From contig DVLR01000080.1 of NCBI GenBank assembly GCA_018715425.1, positions 1-6,313 of the forward strand: a stretch of 6,313 nucleotides of DNA. Direction: 5' to 3'. A model generated the notes under the pieces. That model saw nothing but the letters and a program-made list of their open reading frames with translations, was not told where the DNA came from and searched no databases. Each line of letters starts with the position of its first letter. Within the stretch, counting starts at the first letter, position 1. Positions 1-5,643 of the stretch are shown piece after piece. The position numbers and the translations under genes are program-made. Source of the DNA: Candidatus Merdenecus merdavium (GTDB lineage: Bacteria > Bacillota > Clostridia > Lachnospirales > Lachnospiraceae).

Positions 1-1017
1 CCAGAATTTCTAATGTTATTAAAAGGTGTGATTGACTGCCCTGATTTACCTCTAAACGTTTCTAGAAGTGCTCTTCAAAATGATGGATTCGTGAAGAAGA
101 TCTCTGACTATATTACAAAGAAAGTTGCCGATAAACTTTCTGGAATGTGTAAGACAGATCGTGAAAACTATGAAAAATACTGGGATGATATTAATCCATT
201 CATTAAATTTGGATGTATTAAAGATGCTAAATTCAGCGAAAAGATGAATGATTACATTCTGTACAAAAACCTAGATGGTAAATATTTAACTCTTAAAGAT
301 TATATTGAAGAAAACAAAAAACCAGAAGATGATGTAGCTTCAGAAAAAGATACAAAAGATGATACCAACACTGAAGGTACTGAAGCCGAAGGTGCTGAAA
401 CTGAGGCTGAAAAACCTAAAATGACGATTTACTACGTCACAGACGAAATCCAGCAAAGCCAGTACATTAATATGTTTAAAGAGGCTGGCCAAGATGCTGT
501 TATTTTAAAACACAACATTGACTCTGCCTTCGTTTCCCACTTAGAACAAGGCAATGATGAAGTAACTTTCCAAAGAATCGATGCTGATTTAACAGATACC
601 TTTAAAGAAGAAATTTCTGAAGATGAATTAAAAGAAACTACGGATTCTTTAACAGACACCTTCCGTAAAGCTCTTGGAAAGGACAACTTAGATGTAAAAG
701 TAGAAAAGCTTAAAAATCCTAACATCTCTTCTATGATGACTTTATCAGAACAAAATAGAAGAATGCAAGATATGATGAAGATGTACAATATGTCTGGAAT
801 GGATCCAAGCATGTTTGGCTCCAATGCAACTTTAGTATTAAATGCAAATAACCAACTGGTTCAGTATATTGTAAAAAACAAAGATTCTGAACACGTACCA
901 ATGATTTGTAAACAACTTTATGATTTAGCCATGTTAAGTCATACGCAATTATCTCCAGAAGAAATGACAAACTTCATTTCTAGAAGTAATGAAATTATGA
1001 TGCTACTTGCTAAATAA
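1..1017 (+). CDS. htpG: Molecular chaperone HtpG (bacterial Hsp90), 5'-truncated at window edge
   Basis: The frame is open from base 1, so the gene begins upstream; 338 residues plus the TAA stop are visible, roughly the C-terminal half of a family of about 620-640 residues. The visible part starts in the middle domain, with the Hsp90 signature DLPLNVSRSALQ at about residues 15-26, and runs through the rest of that domain into the C-terminal dimerisation domain (the conserved LVLNANNQLV region to the end). The N-terminal ATPase domain lies outside the window. HtpG is a cytosolic ATP-dependent homodimeric chaperone that remodels client proteins, often under heat or other stress. Two features differ from the E. 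coli form: an acidic, low-complexity insert (nt 310-420) just before the strand reading TIYYVTDE, and a Met-rich stretch (nt 733-813). Both look in frame and intact. The gene ends at a hairpin terminator and is convergent with marR. Its promoter and start are not visible. Identification is very secure. Confidence 0.97.
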   Translation, partial: PEFLMLLKGVIDCPDLPLNVSRSALQNDGFVKKISDYITKKVADKLSGMCKTDRENYEKYWDDINPFIKFGCIKDAKFSEKMNDYILYKNLDGKYLTLKDYIEENKKPEDDVASEKDTKDDTNTEGTEAEGAETEAEKPKMTIYYVTDEIQQSQYINMFKEAGQDAVILKHNIDSAFVSHLEQGNDEVTFQRIDADLTDTFKEEISEDELKETTDSLTDTFRKALGKDNLDVKVEKLKNPNISSMMTLSEQNRRMQDMMKMYNMSGMDPSMFGSNATLVLNANNQLVQYIVKNKDSEHVPMICKQLYDLAMLSHTQLSPEEMTNFISRSNEIMMLLAK

Positions 1018-1027
1018 CCAGGATTCA

Positions 1028-1083
1028 AAATAGCCACCACATCTCAATGAAAGTATTCTATCAACGAGATGCGGTGGCTATTT
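1028..1083. terminator. Bidirectional hairpin terminator between htpG and marR
   Basis: An 18-nt arm at 1028-1045 pairs with 1066-1083 with a single non-Watson-Crick position (A1039 opposite C1072) around a 20-nt loop. The mispair would be A-C in plus-strand RNA but a U-G wobble in minus-strand RNA. The A/T base of the stem gives a short U run on both strands: UAUUU on the plus strand and UAUUUU on the minus strand. It lies 10 nt after the htpG stop and about 60 nt after the marR stop, where a shared terminator for convergent genes is expected. Both U tracts are short, so efficiency is uncertain. Confidence 0.75.
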
Positions 1084-1130
1084 AAGATAGTATAAGAATA
1101 ACTATTGCATAGTTTTGGCTTAAACTCTTT

Positions 1131-1153
1131 AGATGGATGATTTTTATCCATCT
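1131..1153. other. Short inverted repeat spanning the marR stop codon
   Basis: AGATGGAT (1131-1138) and ATCCATCT (1146-1153) form a perfect 8-bp stem with a 7-nt loop. The repeat includes the last codons and TAA stop of marR. In minus-strand RNA no U tract follows it (A/G-rich bases follow), so it is not a classic terminator for marR. It could stabilise the 3' end or be a chance match. Confidence 0.35.
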
Positions 1154-1599
1154 TTCATTAATTTTTTAAGAATCCTTGCTAACTCTACTTTTTCTTCTTC
1201 ATTAATTTTAGCAAAGAATAATTTTAAATCACTTAAATAATGGGGAAAAATCTCTTCGATTTTCTTCTCTCCTTTTTCTGTTATATGGATAACAGAAGCT
1301 CGACTATCTCGACGATCTGCATATTTTTCTACCATGCCTTCTTTCTGAAGATTATTGATGACTACAGTCATGTTTCCTCCTGTAGATAAAATCTTTTCAG
1401 TAATTTGTCCAATCTTTAAATCTCCTTTATGGTATAAAACTTCAAGAACTGCAAATTGCATCGTCGTTAGCCCATGTTCTCTAAATATAGTACTAGCCCT
1501 TTTCATGGCTCGATTGGCACCTCGATTAATACCAATAAAAGCACTTAAATTTATATCATTCTCCTCACCATAAGATGAGTTTCTATTTTCTTTGCTCAT
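1144..1599 (-). CDS. MarR-family winged-helix transcriptional regulator
   Basis: This 151-residue protein has the usual MarR length. Helical dimerisation segments at the two ends flank a winged helix-turn-helix: the recognition-helix region STGGNMTVVINNLQKEGMV lies at about 72-90, followed by the wing with the family hallmark DRRDSR and ITEKG at about 95-110. MarR proteins bind operator palindromes as dimers and usually repress neighbouring genes until a small ligand or oxidant releases them. There is no cysteine in the protein, which excludes an OhrR-type thiol switch. It is the last gene behind an aldehyde dehydrogenase gene, only a few bases after its stop, so control of that operon in response to an aldehyde or related toxicant is a reasonable inference. 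Two ATGs are adjacent (1602 and 1599). The GTAGGTGA ribosome binding site abuts the first, so the second is preferred; the difference is one residue. The ligand cannot be predicted. Confidence 0.93.
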   Translation of the reverse strand: MSKENRNSSYGEENDINLSAFIGINRGANRAMKRASTIFREHGLTTMQFAVLEVLYHKGDLKIGQITEKILSTGGNMTVVINNLQKEGMVEKYADRRDSRASVIHITEKGEKKIEEIFPHYLSDLKLFFAKINEEEKVELARILKKLMKDG

Positions 1600-1602
1600 C
1601 AT

Positions 1603-1610
1603 TCACCTAC
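1603..1610 (-). promoter_or_regulatory. marR ribosome binding site overlapping the aldehyde dehydrogenase stop
   Basis: On the minus strand the bases GTAGGTGA directly precede ATGATG. The TAG inside this motif (1607-1609) is the stop codon of the upstream aldehyde dehydrogenase gene. Spacing is too short for the first ATG and acceptable for the second. The arrangement suggests that ribosomes finishing the upstream gene reinitiate on marR (translational coupling). Confidence 0.6.
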
Positions 1611-2983
1611 TTTAAAAACTTTCTAATCAATAAATCTTTTTTTTCACTATAAGGATGGTATCTTATTGGCATGTCTACAAATGGGTACTTCTTCAAAACT
1701 GCTTTCTGATGTGAAAATGTTTCGAAACTATGTTTCCCATGATAACTTCCCATACCACTTGCTCCAACTCCTCCAAAAGCCATATGAGGTGATATCCCAT
1801 GAAAAATCGTATCGTTGATGCAACCACCTCCAAAAGACAGATGCTGAAGAATTCTTTTTTCCACCTCTTTAGATGAAGTAAATAAGTATAATGCTAATGG
1901 TTTTTCTCTTTTTGATACAAATGTTTCAGCTTCGCTCATATGATGAAAGCTCATCATCGGAAGAATTGGACCAAAGATCTCTTCTTTCATAAGCTTACTG
2001 TTTTGATCGGATATTTCTACCAAAGTAGGTTCTATTTTTAGTGTTTCGTCATTCACTTTCCCTCCTAGAAGGATGTTTTCTTCCTCAGCCAAAAGAAGAT
2101 GAAGGAGGCGTTTATATTGTTTCTGATTTATGATACTTGGATAGTCTTTATTTTCCAATGCCTCTCTTCCTAGCATCAGCAAGAGCCATTTTTTCATATA
2201 CTCTACAAATTCTTGTTTCACATTGTCCTGGATCAGTATATAGTCTGGGGCAATACAAGTTTGTCCAGCATTTAAAATTTTACCAAATACAATTTTTTTA
2301 GCTGCCAAATCAAGATCTGCTGTTTCGTCTATGATACAAGGACTCTTCCCGCCAAGCTCTAAAGTAACTGGTGTTAAATACTTAGATGCTCGTCTCATAA
2401 CAATCTTTCCAACCCTAGGGCTGCCTGTAAAAAAGATATAGTCATATCTTAAATTTAGAATTTGCTCGCTTACTTTCCGGTCTCCTTGCACCACTGCTAC
2501 GTATTCTTCTGGAAAAATATCTTTTATCATATCCTCTACTGCATTGGATGTATGAACAGATTCTTCAGAAGGTTTTATCATACAGCAGTTACCTGCTGCA
2601 ATTGCTCCTATTAAAGGGCTGATTGTCAAAAGAAAAGGATAATTCCAAGGAGACATAATTAAAACAACACCATATGGCTCTGGCTGCACAAATCCTCGAG
2701 CCACCATTTGACTTACTTCCACTGGTTTATGTTTTACCATCATGAACCTCCATAGGTTTCTTTTCATGTAACTTAGCTCTCTTAAAGCCATCCCTATCTC
2801 TGTCATGTAAGATTCTTCTGCCGATTTGTTTAAATCCTTTTTTAAGGCTGAAATAATATGTTTCTCATGGCTTCTAATCCCATATTCCAGACGATTTAAA
2901 GCTTTCATCCTAAAGATATAATCTTTGGTAATATTTTTTCTGTAAAACTTCAATTGTTTATTACGTACTTCTTTAACTTCCAT
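1607..2983 (-). CDS. Class-3 (ALDH3-type) NAD(P)-dependent aldehyde dehydrogenase
   Basis: This 458-residue protein has the shorter ALDH3 length rather than the roughly 490-500 of classical ALDHs. It would oxidise aldehydes, in this family often medium or long-chain aliphatic or aromatic ones, to carboxylic acids with NAD(P)+. All catalytic elements are visible: oxyanion-hole Asn114 in SPWNYP, the cofactor-loop motif FTGSPRVG (185-192), general base Glu209 in LELGGKSP, nucleophile Cys243 in NAGQTCIAPDY, and EEIFGP (334-339). The ALDH3-like C-terminal block with HGKHSFETFSHQKAV is also present, and a tail rich in Tyr, Pro and Lys follows. No signal peptide is seen; the enzyme should be cytosolic or peripherally membrane-associated. 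The first ATG (2992) abuts the ribosome binding site, so the ATG nine bases later was chosen. It is sandwiched between the acidic 87-residue protein gene and marR, suggesting a regulated aldehyde-detoxification unit. The physiological substrate is unknown. Confidence 0.95.
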   Translation of the reverse strand: MEVKEVRNKQLKFYRKNITKDYIFRMKALNRLEYGIRSHEKHIISALKKDLNKSAEESYMTEIGMALRELSYMKRNLWRFMMVKHKPVEVSQMVARGFVQPEPYGVVLIMSPWNYPFLLTISPLIGAIAAGNCCMIKPSEESVHTSNAVEDMIKDIFPEEYVAVVQGDRKVSEQILNLRYDYIFFTGSPRVGKIVMRRASKYLTPVTLELGGKSPCIIDETADLDLAAKKIVFGKILNAGQTCIAPDYILIQDNVKQEFVEYMKKWLLLMLGREALENKDYPSIINQKQYKRLLHLLLAEEENILLGGKVNDETLKIEPTLVEISDQNSKLMKEEIFGPILPMMSFHHMSEAETFVSKREKPLALYLFTSSKEVEKRILQHLSFGGGCINDTIFHGISPHMAFGGVGASGMGSYHGKHSFETFSHQKAVLKKYPFVDMPIRYHPYSEKKDLLIRKFLK

Positions 2984-2992
2984 TTTCACCAT

Positions 2993-2999
2993 CCCTACT
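2993..2999 (-). promoter_or_regulatory. Ribosome binding site deciding the aldehyde dehydrogenase start
   Basis: AGTAGGG on the minus strand lies directly against the ATG at 2992 (no spacer) but 9 nt from the in-frame ATG at 2983. Normal Shine-Dalgarno spacing favours 2983, which removes three residues (MVK) from the longest possible product. Confidence 0.55.
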
Positions 3000-3006
3000 A
3001 AATGTC

Positions 3007-3270
3007 CTATGCCTCAACGATTAAAAATCTTCCATTCGATAATGCAAATACTTCTGAAGCCTCTTCTAGTTCTTCTAAAGTCATATCCTGTATATCTACA
3101 CCTTCTTCTTCAAAATATTCTTTTACTTCCTCTATAGACTCGCAAATTGTAGCCATACAATCTTCTAAAAATGCTTCTGCCTCTTCTAATGTTTCTGCCA
3201 CATTTTCATCAAATAGCTGTGTCTGTTTTTCAAGAAATACCTTTAAACACTCTTCATCATATTCATACAT
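3007..3270 (-). CDS. Small highly acidic conserved-type protein of unknown function
   Basis: The predicted product is 87 residues with 28 Asp/Glu (about a third) and only four Lys/Arg, so it is strongly anionic. The sequence looks largely alpha-helical, with Glu-rich stretches such as ETLEEAEAFLED and MTLEELEEASEV, and ends in a short hydrophobic segment, GRFLIVEA. Cysteines lie at 8, 38 and 43. There is no signal peptide or membrane segment. It is judged real because a good AAGGAG ribosome binding site precedes the ATG by 9 nt, a TATAAT box lies about 45 nt upstream, and the gene sits 23 nt before the chosen aldehyde dehydrogenase start on the same strand. The opposite-strand frame over the same bases is Ser-rich, as expected for a shadow of Glu codons. 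I recall similar short acidic proteins in clostridial genomes but cannot assign a function. A role as a partner or modulator of the dehydrogenase is only suggested by position. Confidence 0.82.
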   Translation of the reverse strand: MYEYDEECLKVFLEKQTQLFDENVAETLEEAEAFLEDCMATICESIEEVKEYFEEEGVDIQDMTLEELEEASEVFALSNGRFLIVEA

Positions 3271-3277
3271 AATCTTA

Positions 3278-3286
3278 CTCTCCTTA
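3278..3286 (-). promoter_or_regulatory. Ribosome binding site of the small acidic protein gene
   Basis: TAAGGAGAG on the minus strand includes a strong AAGGAG core about 9 nt before the ATG at 3270. It is one of the best Shine-Dalgarno matches in the window and supports the reality of this small gene. Confidence 0.7.
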
Positions 3287-3315
3287 TTTCTATCTTAACC
3301 CGTTATTTATATTCT

Positions 3316-3321
3316 ATTATA
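3316..3321 (-). promoter_or_regulatory. Candidate -10 box for the acidic protein-ALDH-marR unit
   Basis: A perfect TATAAT reads on the minus strand, which would put the transcript start about 40 nt upstream of the small acidic protein ATG. The -35 region is poor: the hexamer 17 nt upstream is GATCCA. The promoter may therefore be weak, activator-assisted, or merely an AT-rich coincidence. The box overlaps a loose AT inverted repeat (3308-3321) of a kind that could serve as a MarR operator, but the symmetry is imperfect. Confidence 0.4.
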
Positions 3322-3366
3322 TTTGCCCTTTTTGAATCTGGATCCTGTAAACGAACTCCATGACTT

Positions 3367-4176
3367 TTATCTTTGTAAATCAGATAGGACTGTTTTCATT
3401 ACCTTTAACACACCATCATCAACGTTACGTTCTGCTATATATTTTGCCACATTTTTTACTTCTTCTCTTGCATTAGCTACAGCGTAACTATATCCTGCAT
3501 TCCTTAGCATGCCCAAATCATTTAAATTATCACCAAAAGCCATTGTTTCTTCTCTGGAGATATTTAAGATTTTTTGAATGGAAGAAATAGCATGACCCTT
3601 ATCTGCATTGGAATCCATAAAATCTATCCAAAAATGCCCTGATACAGCAGCATGAACGCGATCCTTCCATTTAGGTATTATTTCATCTGCATAACTAGCT
3701 ACTCCATCTTTTCTAAAAATAGATATTTTTAATACGTCTGCATTTACCTGTAGAATATCTTCAATCCATCTTACATCAGCCTTGTAGCCATTTCTTACTG
3801 TATCCATAAATTCTTTATCTGTAGTATCTACATACATAGCTCCTTTAGTAGAGAGGGTGATAATACAATCTTCAAATCTACGAAGATCCGTAACCATTTG
3901 CCTAACAATAGCAGGATCCATGGCTACCTGTAGCATATCTATGCCCCTACAGACTACATAAGACCCATTTTCTGCAATAAATATGATATCATCTTTGATT
4001 GGCTCAAAGACACTCATGATACTCTGGTATTGTCGACCACTAGCAGCTGCAAAAATGACTCCTTGGTCTTTTAACTTTCTAATAACATCGTACATTTCGG
4101 GATTAATACTGCTTTTCCCTTCTTCTAACAAAGTTCCATCAATATCTGATACAATGAATTTTATCCCTGTTACCAT
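3367..4176 (-). CDS. Cof-type HAD-superfamily (subfamily IIB) phosphatase
   Basis: This 269-residue protein has the usual Cof/YidA-like length. All four HAD motifs are present: nucleophile and acid/base Asp11 and Asp13 in DIDGT, Ser46 in AAASGR, Lys193 in the ADKGHA segment, and Mg2+-binding Asp216 and Asp220 in GDNLND. The region between motifs II and III (about 85-190) is the C2B-type cap that sets substrate choice. Members are Mg2+-dependent cytosolic phosphatases acting on sugar phosphates, flavin or cofactor intermediates and other small phosphorylated metabolites, often with broad specificity. The start is supported by an AAGGAG site 9 nt upstream. It follows the PGP-like gene by 18 nt in the same direction, so the two are almost certainly cotranscribed with maf. 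The substrate cannot be told from sequence; the family call is firm. Confidence 0.95.
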   Translation of the reverse strand: MVTGIKFIVSDIDGTLLEEGKSSINPEMYDVIRKLKDQGVIFAAASGRQYQSIMSVFEPIKDDIIFIAENGSYVVCRGIDMLQVAMDPAIVRQMVTDLRRFEDCIITLSTKGAMYVDTTDKEFMDTVRNGYKADVRWIEDILQVNADVLKISIFRKDGVASYADEIIPKWKDRVHAAVSGHFWIDFMDSNADKGHAISSIQKILNISREETMAFGDNLNDLGMLRNAGYSYAVANAREEVKNVAKYIAERNVDDGVLKVMKTVLSDLQR

Positions 4177-4194
4177 ATAGTTGTTCTCCTTATA

Positions 4195-4857
4195 CTAAAA
4201 ATAACGAAGTATCTCTGTTGGATGCTCTACAATGGCATCTGCTCCATGTTCTACTAATTCTTCCTTCTCTCTAAATCCCCAAAGCACACCAATGGTGAAC
4301 ATATTTGCATTTTTTCCAGTTTTCATATCGGTATCGGTATCGCCTACATAAATACAGTCCTTACTGGTAACATGGAACTTTTCTATGATGTTTAGTGCCC
4401 CCCTTGGATCTGGTTTTCTTGGCATACCATCTACTTGTCCCTGAATATAGTCTATGTATCGATCATCAAATAATTTCTTTACCACATCTACTGTTCTTTC
4501 ATGTATTTTATTAGATAAAACAGCTATTTTAATTCCCTTTTCTTTCAAGGCTTGAAGTAAAGGTACAATTCCATCAAAAGGTTTTACCTTATACATACAT
4601 TCTCTTTCAAAGATTTCTCTAAAACTTTTAGTGACAGCATTGAAATGGACTAAATTTTCATCACCAGATGCTTTTAAACTTTTTTTGATTAACTCATCTG
4701 CGCCGTTTCCAGCAAAATGATTAAATACATCTATAGGTAAAGGCGGTAAATTTACTAAAGCCAGACTCTTATTTACACTATTTGCAATAGAAGCAACGGT
4801 GTCTGCTAAGGTTCCATCTAAATCAAAAATTACTACTTTATATTTATTCTTTATCAA
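4195..4857 (-). CDS. HAD-superfamily hydrolase, phosphoglycolate phosphatase-like (Gph/PGP type)
   Basis: This 220-residue protein has the expected size for HAD subfamily IA. Motif I is FDLDGTLADT (Asp12, Asp14), motif II is VLSNK (Ser115), motif III is KPDP with Lys148, and motif IV is GDTDTD (Asp173, Asp177). The helical C1 cap lies between about residues 20 and 90. Such enzymes dephosphorylate 2-phosphoglycolate (which can arise from repair of oxidised DNA ends) or related small substrates such as pyrophosphate; PpaX- and Gph-like members cannot be separated here. The start codon is TTG at 4857, preceded by a TGAGGA ribosome binding site with a 7-nt spacer; the next in-frame ATG lies at about codon 88, far inside the cap, so TTG is required. 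It is 17 nt downstream of maf and 18 nt upstream of the Cof-type gene. Confidence 0.93.
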   Translation of the reverse strand: MIKNKYKVVIFDLDGTLADTVASIANSVNKSLALVNLPPLPIDVFNHFAGNGADELIKKSLKASGDENLVHFNAVTKSFREIFERECMYKVKPFDGIVPLLQALKEKGIKIAVLSNKIHERTVDVVKKLFDDRYIDYIQGQVDGMPRKPDPRGALNIIEKFHVTSKDCIYVGDTDTDMKTGKNANMFTIGVLWGFREKEELVEHGADAIVEHPTEILRYF

Positions 4858-4863
4858 CTCGAT

Positions 4864-4869
4864 TCCTCA
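4864..4869 (-). promoter_or_regulatory. Ribosome binding site supporting a TTG start
   Basis: TGAGGA on the minus strand, with its GAGG core 7 nt before TTG at 4857. No in-frame ATG or GTG start lies near the N-terminal DLDGT motif, so this site decides the start of the PGP-like gene. Confidence 0.55.
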
Positions 4870-4874
4870 CTTTA

Positions 4875-5459
4875 CTAATGTCGTATATCTACTCCACGTT
4901 TGTATAGTTCCTGGTAAAGCCTGCCGATTGGAAGTCCTACCACATTATGATAATCGCCTTTTAGTTCCTTAATAAAAATGGCTGATTTTCCTTGTATAGC
5001 ATAAGCACCAGCCTTATCCATAGGTTCTTTGGTGGCAACATATTCTTCAATTTGATCCATGGTAATTGGATACATGGTAACTTCTGTTGATTCTACAAAA
5101 GAAAGTTCCTCCACTGCTTCGCCATTTTTTAGTATCACCGTAACACCTGTATAGACGTAATGAACCTGACCTTGCAGCATGCTAAGCATAGTGATCGCTT
5201 GTTCTTTATTTGCAGGTTTTCCCATAATTCTTTGGTTACATACCACCATTGTGTCTGCTCCTATTATCATATCAGCATTTGGGCATTTTTCAAAGACCTC
5301 ATAAGCTTTTTGAGATGCTAGTTCTCCCACTACATCTTTTGGCACAGACTTGGTAATCACTTCTTCTTTTAGAGAAGGTACGACTCTAAACCTTACTCCA
5401 ATCTGTTCTAATAATTCTTTTCTTCTTGGTGATGCAGAAGCTAATACAATATCTCTCAT
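4875..5459 (-). CDS. maf: Maf family nucleoside triphosphate pyrophosphatase (dTTP/UTP type)
   Basis: This 194-residue protein has the full length of the Maf/YhdE family. Visible motifs are SASPRR (8-13) of the phosphate-binding loop, GADT with the likely catalytic Asp69, GKPA (80-83), DKAGAYAIQG (148-157) and GDYHNVVGLP (168-177). The DKAGAYAIQG form is typical of members that hydrolyse dTTP, UTP and modified pyrimidine nucleotides to the monophosphate and pyrophosphate, rather than the YceF m7GTP type. The protein acts in the cytosol in nucleotide-pool cleaning and has been linked to septum control in Bacillus. An upstream in-frame ATG at 5465 touches the GGAGA ribosome binding site, so the ATG at 5459 (MRDIVLAS) is preferred. 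In many Firmicutes maf neighbours radC and mreBCD; here it instead heads a run with two HAD phosphatases and is divergent from azlC. Confidence 0.96.
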   Translation of the reverse strand: MRDIVLASASPRRKELLEQIGVRFRVVPSLKEEVITKSVPKDVVGELASQKAYEVFEKCPNADMIIGADTMVVCNQRIMGKPANKEQAITMLSMLQGQVHYVYTGVTVILKNGEAVEELSFVESTEVTMYPITMDQIEEYVATKEPMDKAGAYAIQGKSAIFIKELKGDYHNVVGLPIGRLYQELYKRGVDIRH

Positions 5460-5465
5460 CTTCAT

Positions 5466-5470
5466 TCTCC
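5466..5470 (-). promoter_or_regulatory. Ribosome binding site deciding the maf start
   Basis: GGAGA on the minus strand is immediately followed by the ATG at 5465. Relative to the ATG at 5459 the spacer from the GGAG core is 7 nt, which is normal, so 5459 is the more likely start. Confidence 0.55.
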
Positions 5471-5516
5471 AAACTATTTTATCGATATAGGTGAGTGGAA
5501 ATCTCCCTTATTTCAT

Positions 5517-5522
5517 ATTATA
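5517..5522 (-). promoter_or_regulatory. Candidate -10 box for the maf-HAD-HAD unit
   Basis: A perfect TATAAT reads on the minus strand about 50 nt upstream of maf. No good TTGACA-like hexamer sits 16-18 nt further upstream (the sequence there is AT-only), so the assignment rests on the -10 match and on location in the divergent intergenic region. Confidence 0.4.
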
Positions 5523-5571
5523 TCTTATTTTAAGACAAATTTATATGGATATCCTGTATTTTAATTTTTAT

Positions 5572-5600
5572 TTGGAACTTTAATTTTTTTATGATATAAT
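5572..5600 (+). promoter_or_regulatory. Predicted azlC promoter (extended -10)
   Basis: TTGGAA at 5572-5577 (four of six matches to TTGACA), a 17-nt spacer, and TATAAT at 5595-5600, preceded by TG at 5592-5593 to give the extended form TGaTATAAT. The predicted transcript start lies near 5607, about 37 nt before the azlC ATG. An A/T-rich tract just upstream could act as an UP element. It is the best promoter match in the window. Confidence 0.7.
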
Positions 5601-5643
5601 ATTCATTGCATTAATACGTTACTTTTTGAAAGGAAGAAAAATA

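Noticed and set aside
432..970. Minus-strand open frames (432-824 and 731-970) inside htpG
   Set aside because: They lie opposite the unmistakable HtpG frame, are rich in Ser, Leu and Cys as expected of antisense AT-rich code, overlap each other and show no domain.
1355..1573. Plus-strand open frame inside marR
   Set aside because: It is antisense to the conserved winged-helix coding region and has no recognisable motif.
3002..3298. Plus-strand 98-codon open frame opposite the small acidic protein
   Set aside because: The product is dominated by Ser, the complement of Glu codons (GAA to TTC/TCT), and has no ribosome binding site; the minus-strand frame has a strong one.
3308..3321. AT-rich inverted repeat as a MarR operator
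   Set aside because: Only about five of seven base pairs match and the sequence is nearly all A/T, so the symmetry is not above background; mentioned only as a weak candidate.
3983..4180. Plus-strand open frame inside the Cof-type HAD gene
   Set aside because: It is a shadow of the conserved DIDGT- and SGR-containing N-terminal region.
5466..5643. Riboswitch or T-box leader upstream of azlC
   Set aside because: The predicted 5' untranslated region is only about 37 nt and lacks a terminator-antiterminator pair or a T-box motif.
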